This document shows positions 52,012 to 60,094 of a DNA stretch of 64,000 nucleotides, piece by piece. Positions within the stretch are counted from its first letter, which is position 1. Each line of letters begins with the position of its first letter. Below the pieces are notes generated by a model that worked only from the letters and a program-made list of their open reading frames with translations, had not been told where the DNA came from and did no database searches. This stretch comes from WHSW01 sp963842795 (GTDB lineage Bacteria; Actinomycetota; Thermoleophilia; Solirubrobacterales; 70-9): NCBI GenBank assembly GCA_963842795.1, contig CAWJHV010000038.1:62001-126000 (forward strand), read 5' to 3'. The translations under genes were made by a program, and so were the position numbers.

Positions 52012-52839
52012 ATGGACACGAACCCCTTCGACAAGCCCCGCGTCCTGCGCGTGTGGAGCGTGCTCGTCTACGTCTTCCTGTTCACGCCGATCCTGGTCGT
52101 GATCCTGTTCTCGTTCAACTCGATCAAGTCGCTGACCAACTTCGAGGGCTTCTCGCTGCAGTGGTACGAGGAGTTCCTCAACGACCCGACCCTGCGCGAG
52201 TCGCTGTTCGCCTCGCTGGAGATCGCCTTCCTGACCATGCTCGCGGCGACCGCGATCGGAACGGCGCTGGCGATCGGCCTGGTCCGCTCCCGGGCCCGCT
52301 GGGCGCCCGGAGCGAACATCCTGATGCTCGTGCCGCTGGTGGTCCCTGAGATCGTCACCGGGATCTCGGCGCTCCTGATCTTCAGCCAGATCGGGATCAC
52401 GCTCTCGTTCTGGACGGTCGTGATCGCCCACATCACCTTCTCGATCTCCTACGTGACGATTGTCGTTCGCGCCCGCATGGCCTCGATCACCCTGGAGGTG
52501 GAGGAGGCGGCGATGGACCTCGGCGCGACCCGATGGCAGGCGGTGCGGATGGTGCTCGTCCCGGCGCTCTGGCCGTCGGTGGTTGCCGCCGGGCTGCTCA
52601 CCTTCGCCTTCAGCTTCGACGACTTCGTGCTCTCGTTCTTCACCACCGGCGAGGACCTGCAGCCGCTCCCGGTGCGGATCTGGTCGGCGATCCGGTTCGG
52701 GCTCTCGCCGACGATCAACGCGATCGGAACCCTGATGATGGTTGTCTCGCTCTCCGCGATTGCGCTCGCCGTGCTGCTGCCACGGCTGTTCGGGCGCCGG
52801 GAGAGCGGGCTCAAGGTGCTCACCGCGTCGGAGGGATAG
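52012..52839 (+). CDS. potC: Polyamine-type ABC transporter permease PotC, system 2
   Basis: This 275-residue permease begins MDTNPFDKPRVLRVWSVLVY and has PotC features ILVVILFSFNSIKSLTNFEG and VPEIVTGISALLIFSQIGIT. The coupling loop EEAAMDLGATRWQAVRMVLV and TFAFSFDDFVLSFFTTGEDL follow. It forms the channel with PotB. It is separated from potB by the 68-base repeat and from potA by 6 bases. Confidence 0.9.
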   Translation: MDTNPFDKPRVLRVWSVLVYVFLFTPILVVILFSFNSIKSLTNFEGFSLQWYEEFLNDPTLRESLFASLEIAFLTMLAATAIGTALAIGLVRSRARWAPGANILMLVPLVVPEIVTGISALLIFSQIGITLSFWTVVIAHITFSISYVTIVVRARMASITLEVEEAAMDLGATRWQAVRMVLVPALWPSVVAAGLLTFAFSFDDFVLSFFTTGEDLQPLPVRIWSAIRFGLSPTINAIGTLMMVVSLSAIALAVLLPRLFGRRESGLKVLTASEG

Positions 52840-52845
52840 AGATCG

Positions 52846-53913
52846 ATGGCTGAGGCAATCCGGATCGAGAACGTGACCAAGCGCTTCGGCGAGCACACGG
52901 CCGTCGACGACATCAGCCTGAGCATCGAGCAGGGCGAGTTCTTCTCGCTGCTCGGCCCCTCGGGCTGCGGCAAGACGACCACCCTGCGGATGCTGGCGGG
53001 GTTCGAGGTCCCCACCGAGGGCTCGATCATGCTCGAGGGCCAGCCGGTCGAGAAGGTCCCTCCCTACAAGCGCGACGTGAACATGGTCTTCCAGAGCTAC
53101 GCCCTGTTCGAGCACCTCGACATCGCCGACAACGTCGCGTTCGGCCTGCGGCGCAAGAAGGTGCCCAAGGACGAGATCCGCCAGCGGGTCGCCGACGCGC
53201 TCGAGCTCGTCAACCTCAGCGAGCGCGCCACCGCCCGCACCAACGAGCTCTCCGGCGGCCAGCGCCAGCGCGTCGCCCTCGCCCGCGCGCTCGTCAACCG
53301 TCCCAAGGTGCTGCTGCTCGACGAGCCGCTCGGGGCGCTGGACCTGAAGCTCCGCCGCCAGATGCAGGTCGAGCTGAAGCAGATCCAGCGCGAGGTCGGC
53401 ATCACGTTCGTCTACGTCACCCACGACCAGGAGGAGGCGCTGTCGATGTCCGACCGGATCGCGGTCATGAACTTCGGCCGCGTCGCCCAGTGCGGGGCCC
53501 CGGAGGACATCTACGAGCACCCGAGCGAGGAGTTCGTCGCCGGCTTCATCGGGGTCTCGAACCTGATCGAGGGGGTGGTCGTCGACGACGGCAACGTGCG
53601 GATCGCGACCGGGCTCCAGCTCCCGGCCGCGCTGCCGGCCGACGTCGACCCCGGCGACACCGTGAATCTCTCCGTGCGGCCGGAGAAGATCGCCGTCGAC
53701 GACCTCGAGGAGGGGATGGTGAGCCTCGAAGGCACGGTCGTGTCCCGCGTCTACCTCGGGGTCAGCACGCAGATCACGGTCTCGCTCGGCAACGGCGCCA
53801 ACCTCGTCGCGCTCGAGCAGGCGACCTACCGCGCCAGCGCCGACGACCGCTGGGAGCCTGGGTCGCCGATCAAGCTCGGGTGGCACCCCGAGCACTGCCT
53901 GATCCTCCGCTGA
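52846..53913 (+). CDS. potA: Polyamine-type ABC transporter ATP-binding protein PotA, system 2
   Basis: This 355-residue ATPase has Walker A LLGPSGCGKTTTLRMLAGFE, signature LSGGQRQRVALARALVNRPK, Walker B VLLLDEPLGALDLKLRRQMQ and switch VYVTHDQEEALSMSDR. A TOBE domain with NLSVRPEKIAVDD follows. ATG 52846 lies 6 bases after potC, preceded by GGAGGGATAGAG. It powers PotBC of system 2 and is followed 10 bases later by an amine oxidase gene. Confidence 0.93.
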   Translation: MAEAIRIENVTKRFGEHTAVDDISLSIEQGEFFSLLGPSGCGKTTTLRMLAGFEVPTEGSIMLEGQPVEKVPPYKRDVNMVFQSYALFEHLDIADNVAFGLRRKKVPKDEIRQRVADALELVNLSERATARTNELSGGQRQRVALARALVNRPKVLLLDEPLGALDLKLRRQMQVELKQIQREVGITFVYVTHDQEEALSMSDRIAVMNFGRVAQCGAPEDIYEHPSEEFVAGFIGVSNLIEGVVVDDGNVRIATGLQLPAALPADVDPGDTVNLSVRPEKIAVDDLEEGMVSLEGTVVSRVYLGVSTQITVSLGNGANLVALEQATYRASADDRWEPGSPIKLGWHPEHCLILR

Positions 53914-53923
53914 GGACGCCCGC

Positions 53924-55138
53924 TTGCGCGCCGCCGTAATCGGTGCCGGACTGGCGGGCCTGAGCGCCGCAGACGCGCTCGCGCGCGAGGGCTGGGAGGT
54001 CGACGTGATCGAGGCGCGCGACCGCGTCGGCGGTCGCGCCTGGTCGCGGCGGCTCGCCAACGGGGCGGTGATCGAGCTCGGGGCGGAGTTCATCCTCGCC
54101 GGCAACACCGAGGTCCGGGCGCTCGCCGCCGAGCTCGGTCTCGGGCTCTGGGACAAGGGCATGCGCTACGGCGACCGCGAGCCTCGCGGGGGAATCGGGA
54201 CGACCAAGCCGGAGCTCGCCGAGACGGTCGGCGAGGTCGACCGAGCGCTCGCCGAGGGTGCCGCCGCCGGCTCGGTGCGCGACCTGCTCGAGGCGCTCGC
54301 GATCGACCCCGGCGCACGCGAGGCGATCCTCGCCCGCGCGGAGATCTCCTCCGCCAGCTCCGCCGACGAGATCCCCGCGGCGGATCTCGCGGGGCTCGCC
54401 CACATCGACGCCGAGGCGGCACCGAGCGTTGCCGGCGGCAACCAGGGGCTGGCGCTGGGGCTCGCCGAGCGGCTCGGGGACGCCGTCGCGCTCGGGGACC
54501 CGGCGGTCGCGATCGACTGGTGGCCGGCCCCCGGCGGGGCCGCGGTCACCGTGCGGACCGAGTCGCGGCGTCAGGTGGAGGCCGACGCCGCCGTGGTCGC
54601 CGTGCCCGCGAACGTGATCGCCGCGATCGATTTCGAGCCGTCGCTGCCGACGGCGACCCGCGCGGCGCTCGGGCTCCTCCGCTACGGCCACGCGGCGAAG
54701 CTCTTCGTCCCACTCGCCGAGCCGGTCGAGCCGTCGGCCGTCATCGACGTCCCGAACCGCTACTGGTGCTGGACCGCGACCGGTGAGGACGACCGGCCGA
54801 TGCCGGTGGTCAGCTGCTTCTCGGGCTCGCCGGCGGCGCTCGCGCGCCTGCGGGTCGCCGAGGGACCCGAGACCTGGGTCGAGGCGCTCGCCGGCCTGCG
54901 GCCCGACCTCCCGCTCGAGCGCTCCCAGGCGCTGCTCCAATCCTGGGACGCCGATCCCTGGGTCCGAGCCGCCTACTCGGTCTCCCCACCCGCGGAGCTC
55001 GCCGCCGCCCTGCGCGAGCGGGTTGGTCCGCTCGCCTTCGCGGGCGAGCACACCGGCGGTGAGTTCAGCGGCCTGATGGAGGGGGCGCTGCGCAGCGGCC
55101 GCCGCGCGGCCGGCGAGCTCCTCGCGTCGCTCGGCTAG
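53924..55138 (+). CDS. Flavin-containing monoamine oxidase-type protein
   Basis: The 404-residue flavoprotein starts at TTG 53924. The FAD-binding motif AAVIGAGLAGLSAADALARE is at the very N-terminus, followed by VIEARDRVGGRAWSRRLANG and ELGAEFILAGNT. The C-terminal FAD contact FAGEHTGGEFSGLMEGALRS is typical of monoamine/polyamine oxidases. It oxidises a primary or secondary amine with oxygen, giving aldehyde and hydrogen peroxide. Sitting directly behind potDBCA of system 2, it probably acts on the imported amine. Its end overlaps the convergent nitrilase gene by 4 bases. Confidence 0.85.
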   Translation: MRAAVIGAGLAGLSAADALAREGWEVDVIEARDRVGGRAWSRRLANGAVIELGAEFILAGNTEVRALAAELGLGLWDKGMRYGDREPRGGIGTTKPELAETVGEVDRALAEGAAAGSVRDLLEALAIDPGAREAILARAEISSASSADEIPAADLAGLAHIDAEAAPSVAGGNQGLALGLAERLGDAVALGDPAVAIDWWPAPGGAAVTVRTESRRQVEADAAVVAVPANVIAAIDFEPSLPTATRAALGLLRYGHAAKLFVPLAEPVEPSAVIDVPNRYWCWTATGEDDRPMPVVSCFSGSPAALARLRVAEGPETWVEALAGLRPDLPLERSQALLQSWDADPWVRAAYSVSPPAELAAALRERVGPLAFAGEHTGGEFSGLMEGALRSGRRAAGELLASLG

Positions 55139-56001
55139 CGACCGGGTCGCGGCTGGATCCGCCCGCCCTCGTACATCGGCAGCTCGACCCCGGCGGCCGC
55201 GCCACGATCGATCTGGCGCCACATCGCCGAGACGCCCGCGGTCCCGAACTCCCGCACCCGCGCAACCGCGTCGAGGTCGAGCACGTCGGTGAGCAGCTCC
55301 TCCCCGGTGCCGGCCTCGACCTTGACCATCCCCTCCGGGTCGACGATCAGGCTCCGGCCGAGCCCCGCCGGGGACGCGGCGTTGACGTTGACGACATAGA
55401 GCTGGTTGACGATCGCGTTCGCGCGCGTCGTGACGAGCTCGGCGCCGCGGTCGCTGGTCGTGGTCAGGGTGGGCTGGAAGACGACCTCGGCACCCATCCA
55501 GGCGAGCTGGCGGAAGACCTCGGGGAAGAAGCCGTCGTAACAGATCGCGAGCCCGGCGCGGCCGACGCCGTCGATCTCGAAGACGACGAAGCGATCGCCC
55601 GGCTCGGTGCGCTCGCTCGGCTGCCACGGGAACGCCTTGCGGTACCGGGCCACGAGGCCGCGGTCGGGGGAGATCGCGAGCGCGGTGTTGTGGATCGCGT
55701 CCCCGTCGCCGCGCTCGTAGACCGAGCCGGCCACGAGCCACAGCCCGAGCTCGGCCGCGATCGACTCGAGCCGCTCGGTCAGCGCCCCGGGGATCTCGAC
55801 CGCGACCCGGTCGGCATGACCATCCCCCTCCTCGAACACGCCGGGCGGAGCGGAGAGGTGGAGCTCCGGCAGCACCAGGAGCTGGACGTGCTCGACCGCG
55901 CGCTTGACCGCGGCCGCCTGGCTCGGAAGGCGCTCCAGGGTCGCCTCCGGATCCCCGGCGACCGGCGCGACCTGCAGCCCGGCGATCGAGAGGGTTCGCA
56001 C
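55135..56001 (-). CDS. Carbon-nitrogen hydrolase (nitrilase superfamily)
   Basis: The 288-residue protein has the full Glu-Lys-Cys triad: LVLPELHLSAPPG, ARYRKAFPWQPSERT and AGLAICYDGFFPEVFRQLAW. These enzymes cleave amides or carbamoyl groups; the N-carbamoylputrescine amidase type would fit a polyamine setting. The gene lies 4 bases after an orphan potD on the same strand. A joined role in using an amidated amine captured by that protein is therefore plausible but not shown. Confidence 0.82.
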   Translation of the reverse strand: MRTLSIAGLQVAPVAGDPEATLERLPSQAAAVKRAVEHVQLLVLPELHLSAPPGVFEEGDGHADRVAVEIPGALTERLESIAAELGLWLVAGSVYERGDGDAIHNTALAISPDRGLVARYRKAFPWQPSERTEPGDRFVVFEIDGVGRAGLAICYDGFFPEVFRQLAWMGAEVVFQPTLTTTSDRGAELVTTRANAIVNQLYVVNVNAASPAGLGRSLIVDPEGMVKVEAGTGEELLTDVLDLDAVARVREFGTAGVSAMWRQIDRGAAAGVELPMYEGGRIQPRPGR

Positions 56002-56005
56002 CGCC

Positions 56006-57166
56006 TCAGCCGTTGAGCGCGCTCTCGAAGGCCTCAGTCACCTGATCGCCCTGGGTGCCGTCGAGAACCGGCTCGGACGTGCACTTGCGGGTGTACTCCG
56101 GGCTGGGGAAGATGAGCGGGTTGCGCGCGAGCGCCGGATCGCGCTTGGCGAGGATCTCCTTCACCCCCGAGACCGGGGTCACGTAGTTCACGTATTCGGC
56201 GATGTCGGCCTGGACCTCGGGGTCGTAGACGTAGTTCATCCACTCGAGCGCCGCCTGTGGATCCGGGGCCCCGACCGGGATCTCCATGCTCGTCGACCAG
56301 ATCATGCAGCCCTCCTTCGGCATCACGAACTCGATGTTCGGATCGTCCTTCTGCATCTGCACCGCGTCCCCCGACCAGCCGAGCGCGATCGCGACGTTGC
56401 CGTTGGAGAGATCGCGGATGTAGTCGTTGCCGGTGAAGCGGCGGATCTGGCCCGAGTCCGCCGCCTCGCTGATCTTGTCGACGGCCGCCAGCCACTCCTC
56501 GGTAGTCGCGGTGTCGGGGTCGATGCCCATGCATTTGAGCGTCATCGGGACCGAGTCGCGCAGCTCGGTGAGCATCGTGACCTTGCCGGCGTACTGCGGG
56601 TCGAAGAGGTCGCAGATCGAATCGACGTCGGGAGCGAGGTCCTTGCGCACGATCAGCCCGGTCATCCCGGCCTGCCAGGGGACGGTGAAGTCGCGGTTCG
56701 GGTCGGCCGCCGGGTGCTGCAACGCGGGGATCAGGTTCTCCTGCACGTTCGGGAGCGCCGACTTGTCGAGCTCGTAGATGTAGCCGAGGTCGTACATCTG
56801 CTTCGCCAGCCAATCGCTGAGCGTGATCGAGTCGCGCCCGCCCGATTCCCCCTCGGTCAGCAGCGGCTGGACCTTGGCGAAGAACTCGGAGTTGTCGTTG
56901 ATCTCCTCGGTGTAGGTGACGTCGATCCCTGTCTCGCGCTCGAACTCGGCGACGGTGCCGTCCTTGCCCGGGTCGACGTAGAGCGGCCACTGGGAGATCG
57001 CGAGCTCGTCGCCGGGCTCGCCGGTGGGAACCATCTCGTGTCCCGACGAGAGGGTTGACGCGGAGTCATCCGACCCGGAGTCATCCGAAGAGCCGCAGGC
57101 GCCGAGGGCCATCGCCGCGGCGAGGGCGCCCAGCGCAACGATCGTCCTGACTCCGCCGATAGCCAT
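56006..57166 (-). CDS. potD: Orphan polyamine-binding lipoprotein PotD
   Basis: This 386-residue lipoprotein has a signal ending AAAMALGACGSSDD. The mature protein has AISQWPLYVDPGKDGTVAEF, IRRFTGNDYIRDLSNGNVAI and GWSGDAVQMQKDDPNIEFVM. It is a close paralogue of the system 1 PotD, sharing long identical stretches, and much less like those of systems 2 and 3. No permease or ATPase genes follow; the next gene is the nitrilase. It may deliver its ligand to the distant system 1 permeases. A strong promoter lies directly upstream. Confidence 0.88.
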   Translation of the reverse strand: MAIGGVRTIVALGALAAAMALGACGSSDDSGSDDSASTLSSGHEMVPTGEPGDELAISQWPLYVDPGKDGTVAEFERETGIDVTYTEEINDNSEFFAKVQPLLTEGESGGRDSITLSDWLAKQMYDLGYIYELDKSALPNVQENLIPALQHPAADPNRDFTVPWQAGMTGLIVRKDLAPDVDSICDLFDPQYAGKVTMLTELRDSVPMTLKCMGIDPDTATTEEWLAAVDKISEAADSGQIRRFTGNDYIRDLSNGNVAIALGWSGDAVQMQKDDPNIEFVMPKEGCMIWSTSMEIPVGAPDPQAALEWMNYVYDPEVQADIAEYVNYVTPVSGVKEILAKRDPALARNPLIFPSPEYTRKCTSEPVLDGTQGDQVTEAFESALNG

Positions 57167-57169
57167 ACT

Positions 57170-57219
57170 TTGAATCAGATTTCAAGAATAACCCGCTGCT
57201 GAGCCCTATGTCAATAGGG
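57170..57219 (-). promoter_or_regulatory. Promoter of the orphan potD with two overlapping palindromes
   Basis: On the reverse strand TTGACA (57209-57214), a 17-base spacer and TTATTC (57186-57191) form a good vegetative promoter. The -35 lies inside the palindrome CCCTAT-GTCA-ATAGGG (57204-57219). A second inverted repeat, TTGAA-N6-TTCAA (57170-57185), covers the expected transcription start. Either could be the operator of the divergent TetR 3 gene. Confidence 0.7.
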
Positions 57220-57252
57220 AGTTCGGCCGAAAGCCTGGATATCGTTCAGACT

Positions 57253-57873
57253 ATGAGGCGAAAGGATCAGGGGCGGCGGCGCGCCCAGCTCGTGAGCGCG
57301 GCGCGGGAGCTCCTGCTCGAGCACGGGGCGCTCGGGTTGCGGGTCAAGGACATCGCGGCGCGGGCGGGGATCTCGTCCAGCGCGGTCCTCTACTACTACC
57401 CCGACCTCGACGACCTGCTCCTCGAGGTCACCCGCGAGGCGATGAGCCGGTACGCCGAACGGCGCGCGGAGGCGATCCGCGGGATCGCCGACCCGGCCCG
57501 GCAGCTGCGGGTCGCGATCGGGCTCGGGGTCCCGACGGGCCCCGAGGACGAGGACAGCAGGCTGCTCTACGAGCTCGACGCGATGACCGGCGCGAGCCGG
57601 CTGTTCGCGACCCTCTCGGCCGCCTTCTTCGACCGCCAGGCGATGCTCTACGAGCGGGTGCTCGAACGCGGGGCCGAGTCGGGCGCCTTCACGCTCTCGT
57701 CCGACTCGACCACGATCGCCCGCGGCATGGTCGCGCTCGAGGACGGGCTCGGGCTGCAGATCGTGCTCGGCCATCCGGAGATCGACGCCGCGGCGGGGGA
57801 GGCGCTGCTGGTCGCCTGGGCGAGCGCTGCGACCGGTGTCGACCTCGAGGCCCACGACCGCGCCACGGCCTGA
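57253..57873 (+). CDS. TetR-family regulator 3
   Basis: The 206-residue protein is started at ATG 57253 (MRRKDQGRRRAQLVSAAREL). The earlier ATG at 57208 lies inside the promoter palindrome. The DNA-binding domain shows LGLRVKDIAARAGISSSAVL followed by YYYPDLDDLL. The ligand domain is typical TetR_C in length. It is divergent from the orphan potD gene and probably represses it and itself. The downstream small gene may be cotranscribed. Confidence 0.82.
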   Translation: MRRKDQGRRRAQLVSAARELLLEHGALGLRVKDIAARAGISSSAVLYYYPDLDDLLLEVTREAMSRYAERRAEAIRGIADPARQLRVAIGLGVPTGPEDEDSRLLYELDAMTGASRLFATLSAAFFDRQAMLYERVLERGAESGAFTLSSDSTTIARGMVALEDGLGLQIVLGHPEIDAAAGEALLVAWASAATGVDLEAHDRATA

Positions 57874-57921
57874 GCGTCCGCCGGCGCTTCGGGATTGTGG
57901 CGGGCGGGTAACGGGCCCGCG

Positions 57922-58269
57922 ATGAGGTCCCTGATCGTGATCGCCGCCGCGCTAGCGGCCGTCGTGGCGCTCGCCCTGGCGCCGGCCGGCGGCGCCTCGA
58001 GCAAGCGCGAGGACTGCGGCAAGTTCTCCAGCGCCTCGATCTACCCGAAGGCGAAGGTGATCGCGGTCCGCGGCGTCGACTGCGGCGAGGCTCGCGAGGT
58101 GGCGAAGAAGTACGACCACAAGGGCGTCGCCAAGGGCAGGTGGAAGTGCGCCCTCGGACATGGAGGCGGACGGCGGCTGTTCTCATGCGGTTACGGGGGC
58201 TCGGGCGGGAACCTGGCCGACTTCCCGCACGCCCTGGTCGCCAAGGGCACCGGGCAGCCCGGGTACTGA
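57922..58269 (+). CDS. Small secreted protein with four cysteines, unknown function
   Basis: The 115-residue protein starts at ATG 57922 with a signal peptide (MRSLIVIAAALAAVVALALA, cleavage near APAGGASS). The mature part of about 85 residues has four cysteines in EDCGKF, VDCGEA, WKCALG and FSCGYG. They could form two disulfides. It is basic and rich in glycine. I recognise no family. It lies 49 bases after TetR 3 and is convergent with potC of system 3. Confidence 0.6.
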   Translation: MRSLIVIAAALAAVVALALAPAGGASSKREDCGKFSSASIYPKAKVIAVRGVDCGEAREVAKKYDHKGVAKGRWKCALGHGGGRRLFSCGYGGSGGNLADFPHALVAKGTGQPGY

Positions 58270-58277
58270 TCGCTCGT

Positions 58278-59135
58278 CTAGGGAGCGGCGGTCGCCTCGG
58301 CGGTGAGGCCTTCGGGCTTCGCACCCCCGGCGCGGCCTCCGGCGCCGCCGGCGTCCTGGCTGAGCTTGTTCGCGAAGTAGACGGGGATGACCGAGATCAC
58401 GATCACGATCACGGCGACCACGTTGACGATCGGCAGCTGGTTCGATCGGAAGAGGTTGTTGTAGATCCAGATCGGCAGCGTCTCGAGGTCGGCGCCGATG
58501 GTGAACCGGGTGACGATGATCTCGTCGAAGGAGAGCGCGAAGGCGAGCAGGGCGCCGGCGACCAGCGCCGTCCGCATGCTCGGAAGCGTGACGTATCGGA
58601 ACGTCTGCCAGGTATGCGCGCCGAGGTCGGCCGACGCCTCCTCGAGCGAGACCGAGACCCGCCGGAGGCGCGCGACGACGTTGTTATAGACGAGCACGAT
58701 GCAGAACGTGGCATGGCCGACGATCACCGTGAAGAGGCTCAGGTCGACGCCGAGGACCTGGGTGAAGGTGTCGTTGATCGCGATCCCGGTGACGATCCCC
58801 GGCAGCGCGATCGGCAGCAGGACGAGGAAGGAGATCGTCTCGCGCCCGAAGAACCGATGCCGCGAGACGGCGAGCGAGGTCAGGGTGCCGAGGACGATCG
58901 CGATCGCGGTGGCCGCGGTCGCGGCCTTGATCGAGGTGACGAAGGCGTCGCGGGCGCCCGAGTTGTCGATCGCCGTCCCGAACCAGTGGGTGGTCAGGCC
59001 CGACGGCGGCCACTCGAGCGTCTTGCCGGCGTTGAAGGCGTAGATCAGGATCACGATCAGCGGGACGTAGATGAACGCCAGCGTCAGCCCGACGCCGATC
59101 TTGAGCAGGATCTGTGACCGGTTCGAAAGCCTCAT
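58278..59135 (-). CDS. potC: Polyamine-type ABC transporter permease PotC, system 3
   Basis: This 285-residue permease has a first membrane segment IGVGLTLAFIYVPLIVILIY and VLLPIALPGIVTGIAINDTF. The coupling loop LEEASADLGAHTWQTFRYVT and FALSFDEIIVTRFTIGADLE follow. It ends with a Gly/Ala-rich tail. It is separated from potB by 52 bases filled with repeat R3. It is the last gene of the leftward potA-potD-potB-potC system 3 operon. Confidence 0.88.
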   Translation of the reverse strand: MRLSNRSQILLKIGVGLTLAFIYVPLIVILIYAFNAGKTLEWPPSGLTTHWFGTAIDNSGARDAFVTSIKAATAATAIAIVLGTLTSLAVSRHRFFGRETISFLVLLPIALPGIVTGIAINDTFTQVLGVDLSLFTVIVGHATFCIVLVYNNVVARLRRVSVSLEEASADLGAHTWQTFRYVTLPSMRTALVAGALLAFALSFDEIIVTRFTIGADLETLPIWIYNNLFRSNQLPIVNVVAVIVIVISVIPVYFANKLSQDAGGAGGRAGGAKPEGLTAEATAAP

Positions 59136-59187
59136 ATCAGGCGCCTCAACAGCGGCGCGATTCGGCTCCGTGCTGTCGCACTCCGCC
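59136..59187 (-). repeat. Dispersed repeat R3, copy 2, between potB and potC
   Basis: Read on the reverse strand, this spacer contains GAGGCGGAG and later CGCGCCGCTGTTGAGGCGCCT. It therefore follows the pattern of 46630-46684 with several changes. It fills the entire gap between potB and potC of system 3, as element R2 does in system 2. Confidence 0.5.
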
Positions 59188-60084
59188 TCATAGATGCTCG
59201 AAGGCTCCGAGCCGCCGGGCCACCAACAGGTAGATGATCATCACCACGACGGGGACCATCACGAACGCCGAGGCCAGGGGTTGGTTGTTGACGATGTTGT
59301 TGTAGACGACGTTGCCGATGAACTGGTTGTTGGAGACGAGCGCAGGGGTGATGTAGTCGCCGAGCGTCAGCGCGAAGGTGAAGATCGAGCCCGCGACCAC
59401 GGCCGGGAAGGCGAGCGGCAGGATGACCCTCCTGAAGGTCTGCAGCGGCGACGCCCCCAGATCCTCGGAGGCGCTGATCACCGAATCGGGGATCCGCTCG
59501 AGGCCGGCGTAGATCGGGATGATCATGAACGGCAGCCACAGGTAGCTCATGACGAGCCAGACGGCGACGTTGCCGTAGCCCGGCCCGTCGATTCCGAGCG
59601 GCTCGAGCGCCCAGTTGAGGATCCCGCCGCTGGAGAGGATCGTCCGCCAGGCATAGACCTTCACCAGGTAGCTCGACCACAGCGGCAGGAGCACGGCGAC
59701 GACGAGCACGGCCTTCATCCGGCTGCTCGCGACCTTCGCCATGTAGAAGGCGATCGGGAAGGCGAGCACGGCGTCGGTGATCGTCACCAGCGCCGCGATC
59801 AGGATCGTGCGACCGGCGATCGTGCGGTAGACCGGCTCGTCGACGAGGGTCTGGAAGTTGTCGAGGCTGAACGTCTGCTCGACCTGGCCGCTGAGCGCGT
59901 CGACCTGCCAGAAGGCGGTCACCAGGATGACCAGGAGCGAGCCGAGATAGCCGATCACCAGCCACCCGATCGGCCCGGCGAGCAGCGCCCCGACCTGCAG
60001 CCGGGGACGGCCATGGAAGAGGCCGGCGAGCCTGCGGCCCACCGACCTCTTCGGCGCCGGCGCGTTTACGCCAGCGGCCTCCAC
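59188..60084 (-). CDS. potB: Polyamine-type ABC transporter permease PotB, system 3
   Basis: This 298-residue permease has a long basic N-terminus followed by IGWLVIGYLGSLLVILVTAF. VVAVLLPLWSSYLVKVYAWR, the coupling loop SASEDLGASPLQTFRRVILP and LTLGDYITPALVSNNQFIGN are present. It pairs with PotC of system 3. Its start lies 10 bases after potD. Confidence 0.88.
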   Translation of the reverse strand: MEAAGVNAPAPKRSVGRRLAGLFHGRPRLQVGALLAGPIGWLVIGYLGSLLVILVTAFWQVDALSGQVEQTFSLDNFQTLVDEPVYRTIAGRTILIAALVTITDAVLAFPIAFYMAKVASSRMKAVLVVAVLLPLWSSYLVKVYAWRTILSSGGILNWALEPLGIDGPGYGNVAVWLVMSYLWLPFMIIPIYAGLERIPDSVISASEDLGASPLQTFRRVILPLAFPAVVAGSIFTFALTLGDYITPALVSNNQFIGNVVYNNIVNNQPLASAFVMVPVVVMIIYLLVARRLGAFEHL

Positions 60085-60094
60085 GACCTGACGA

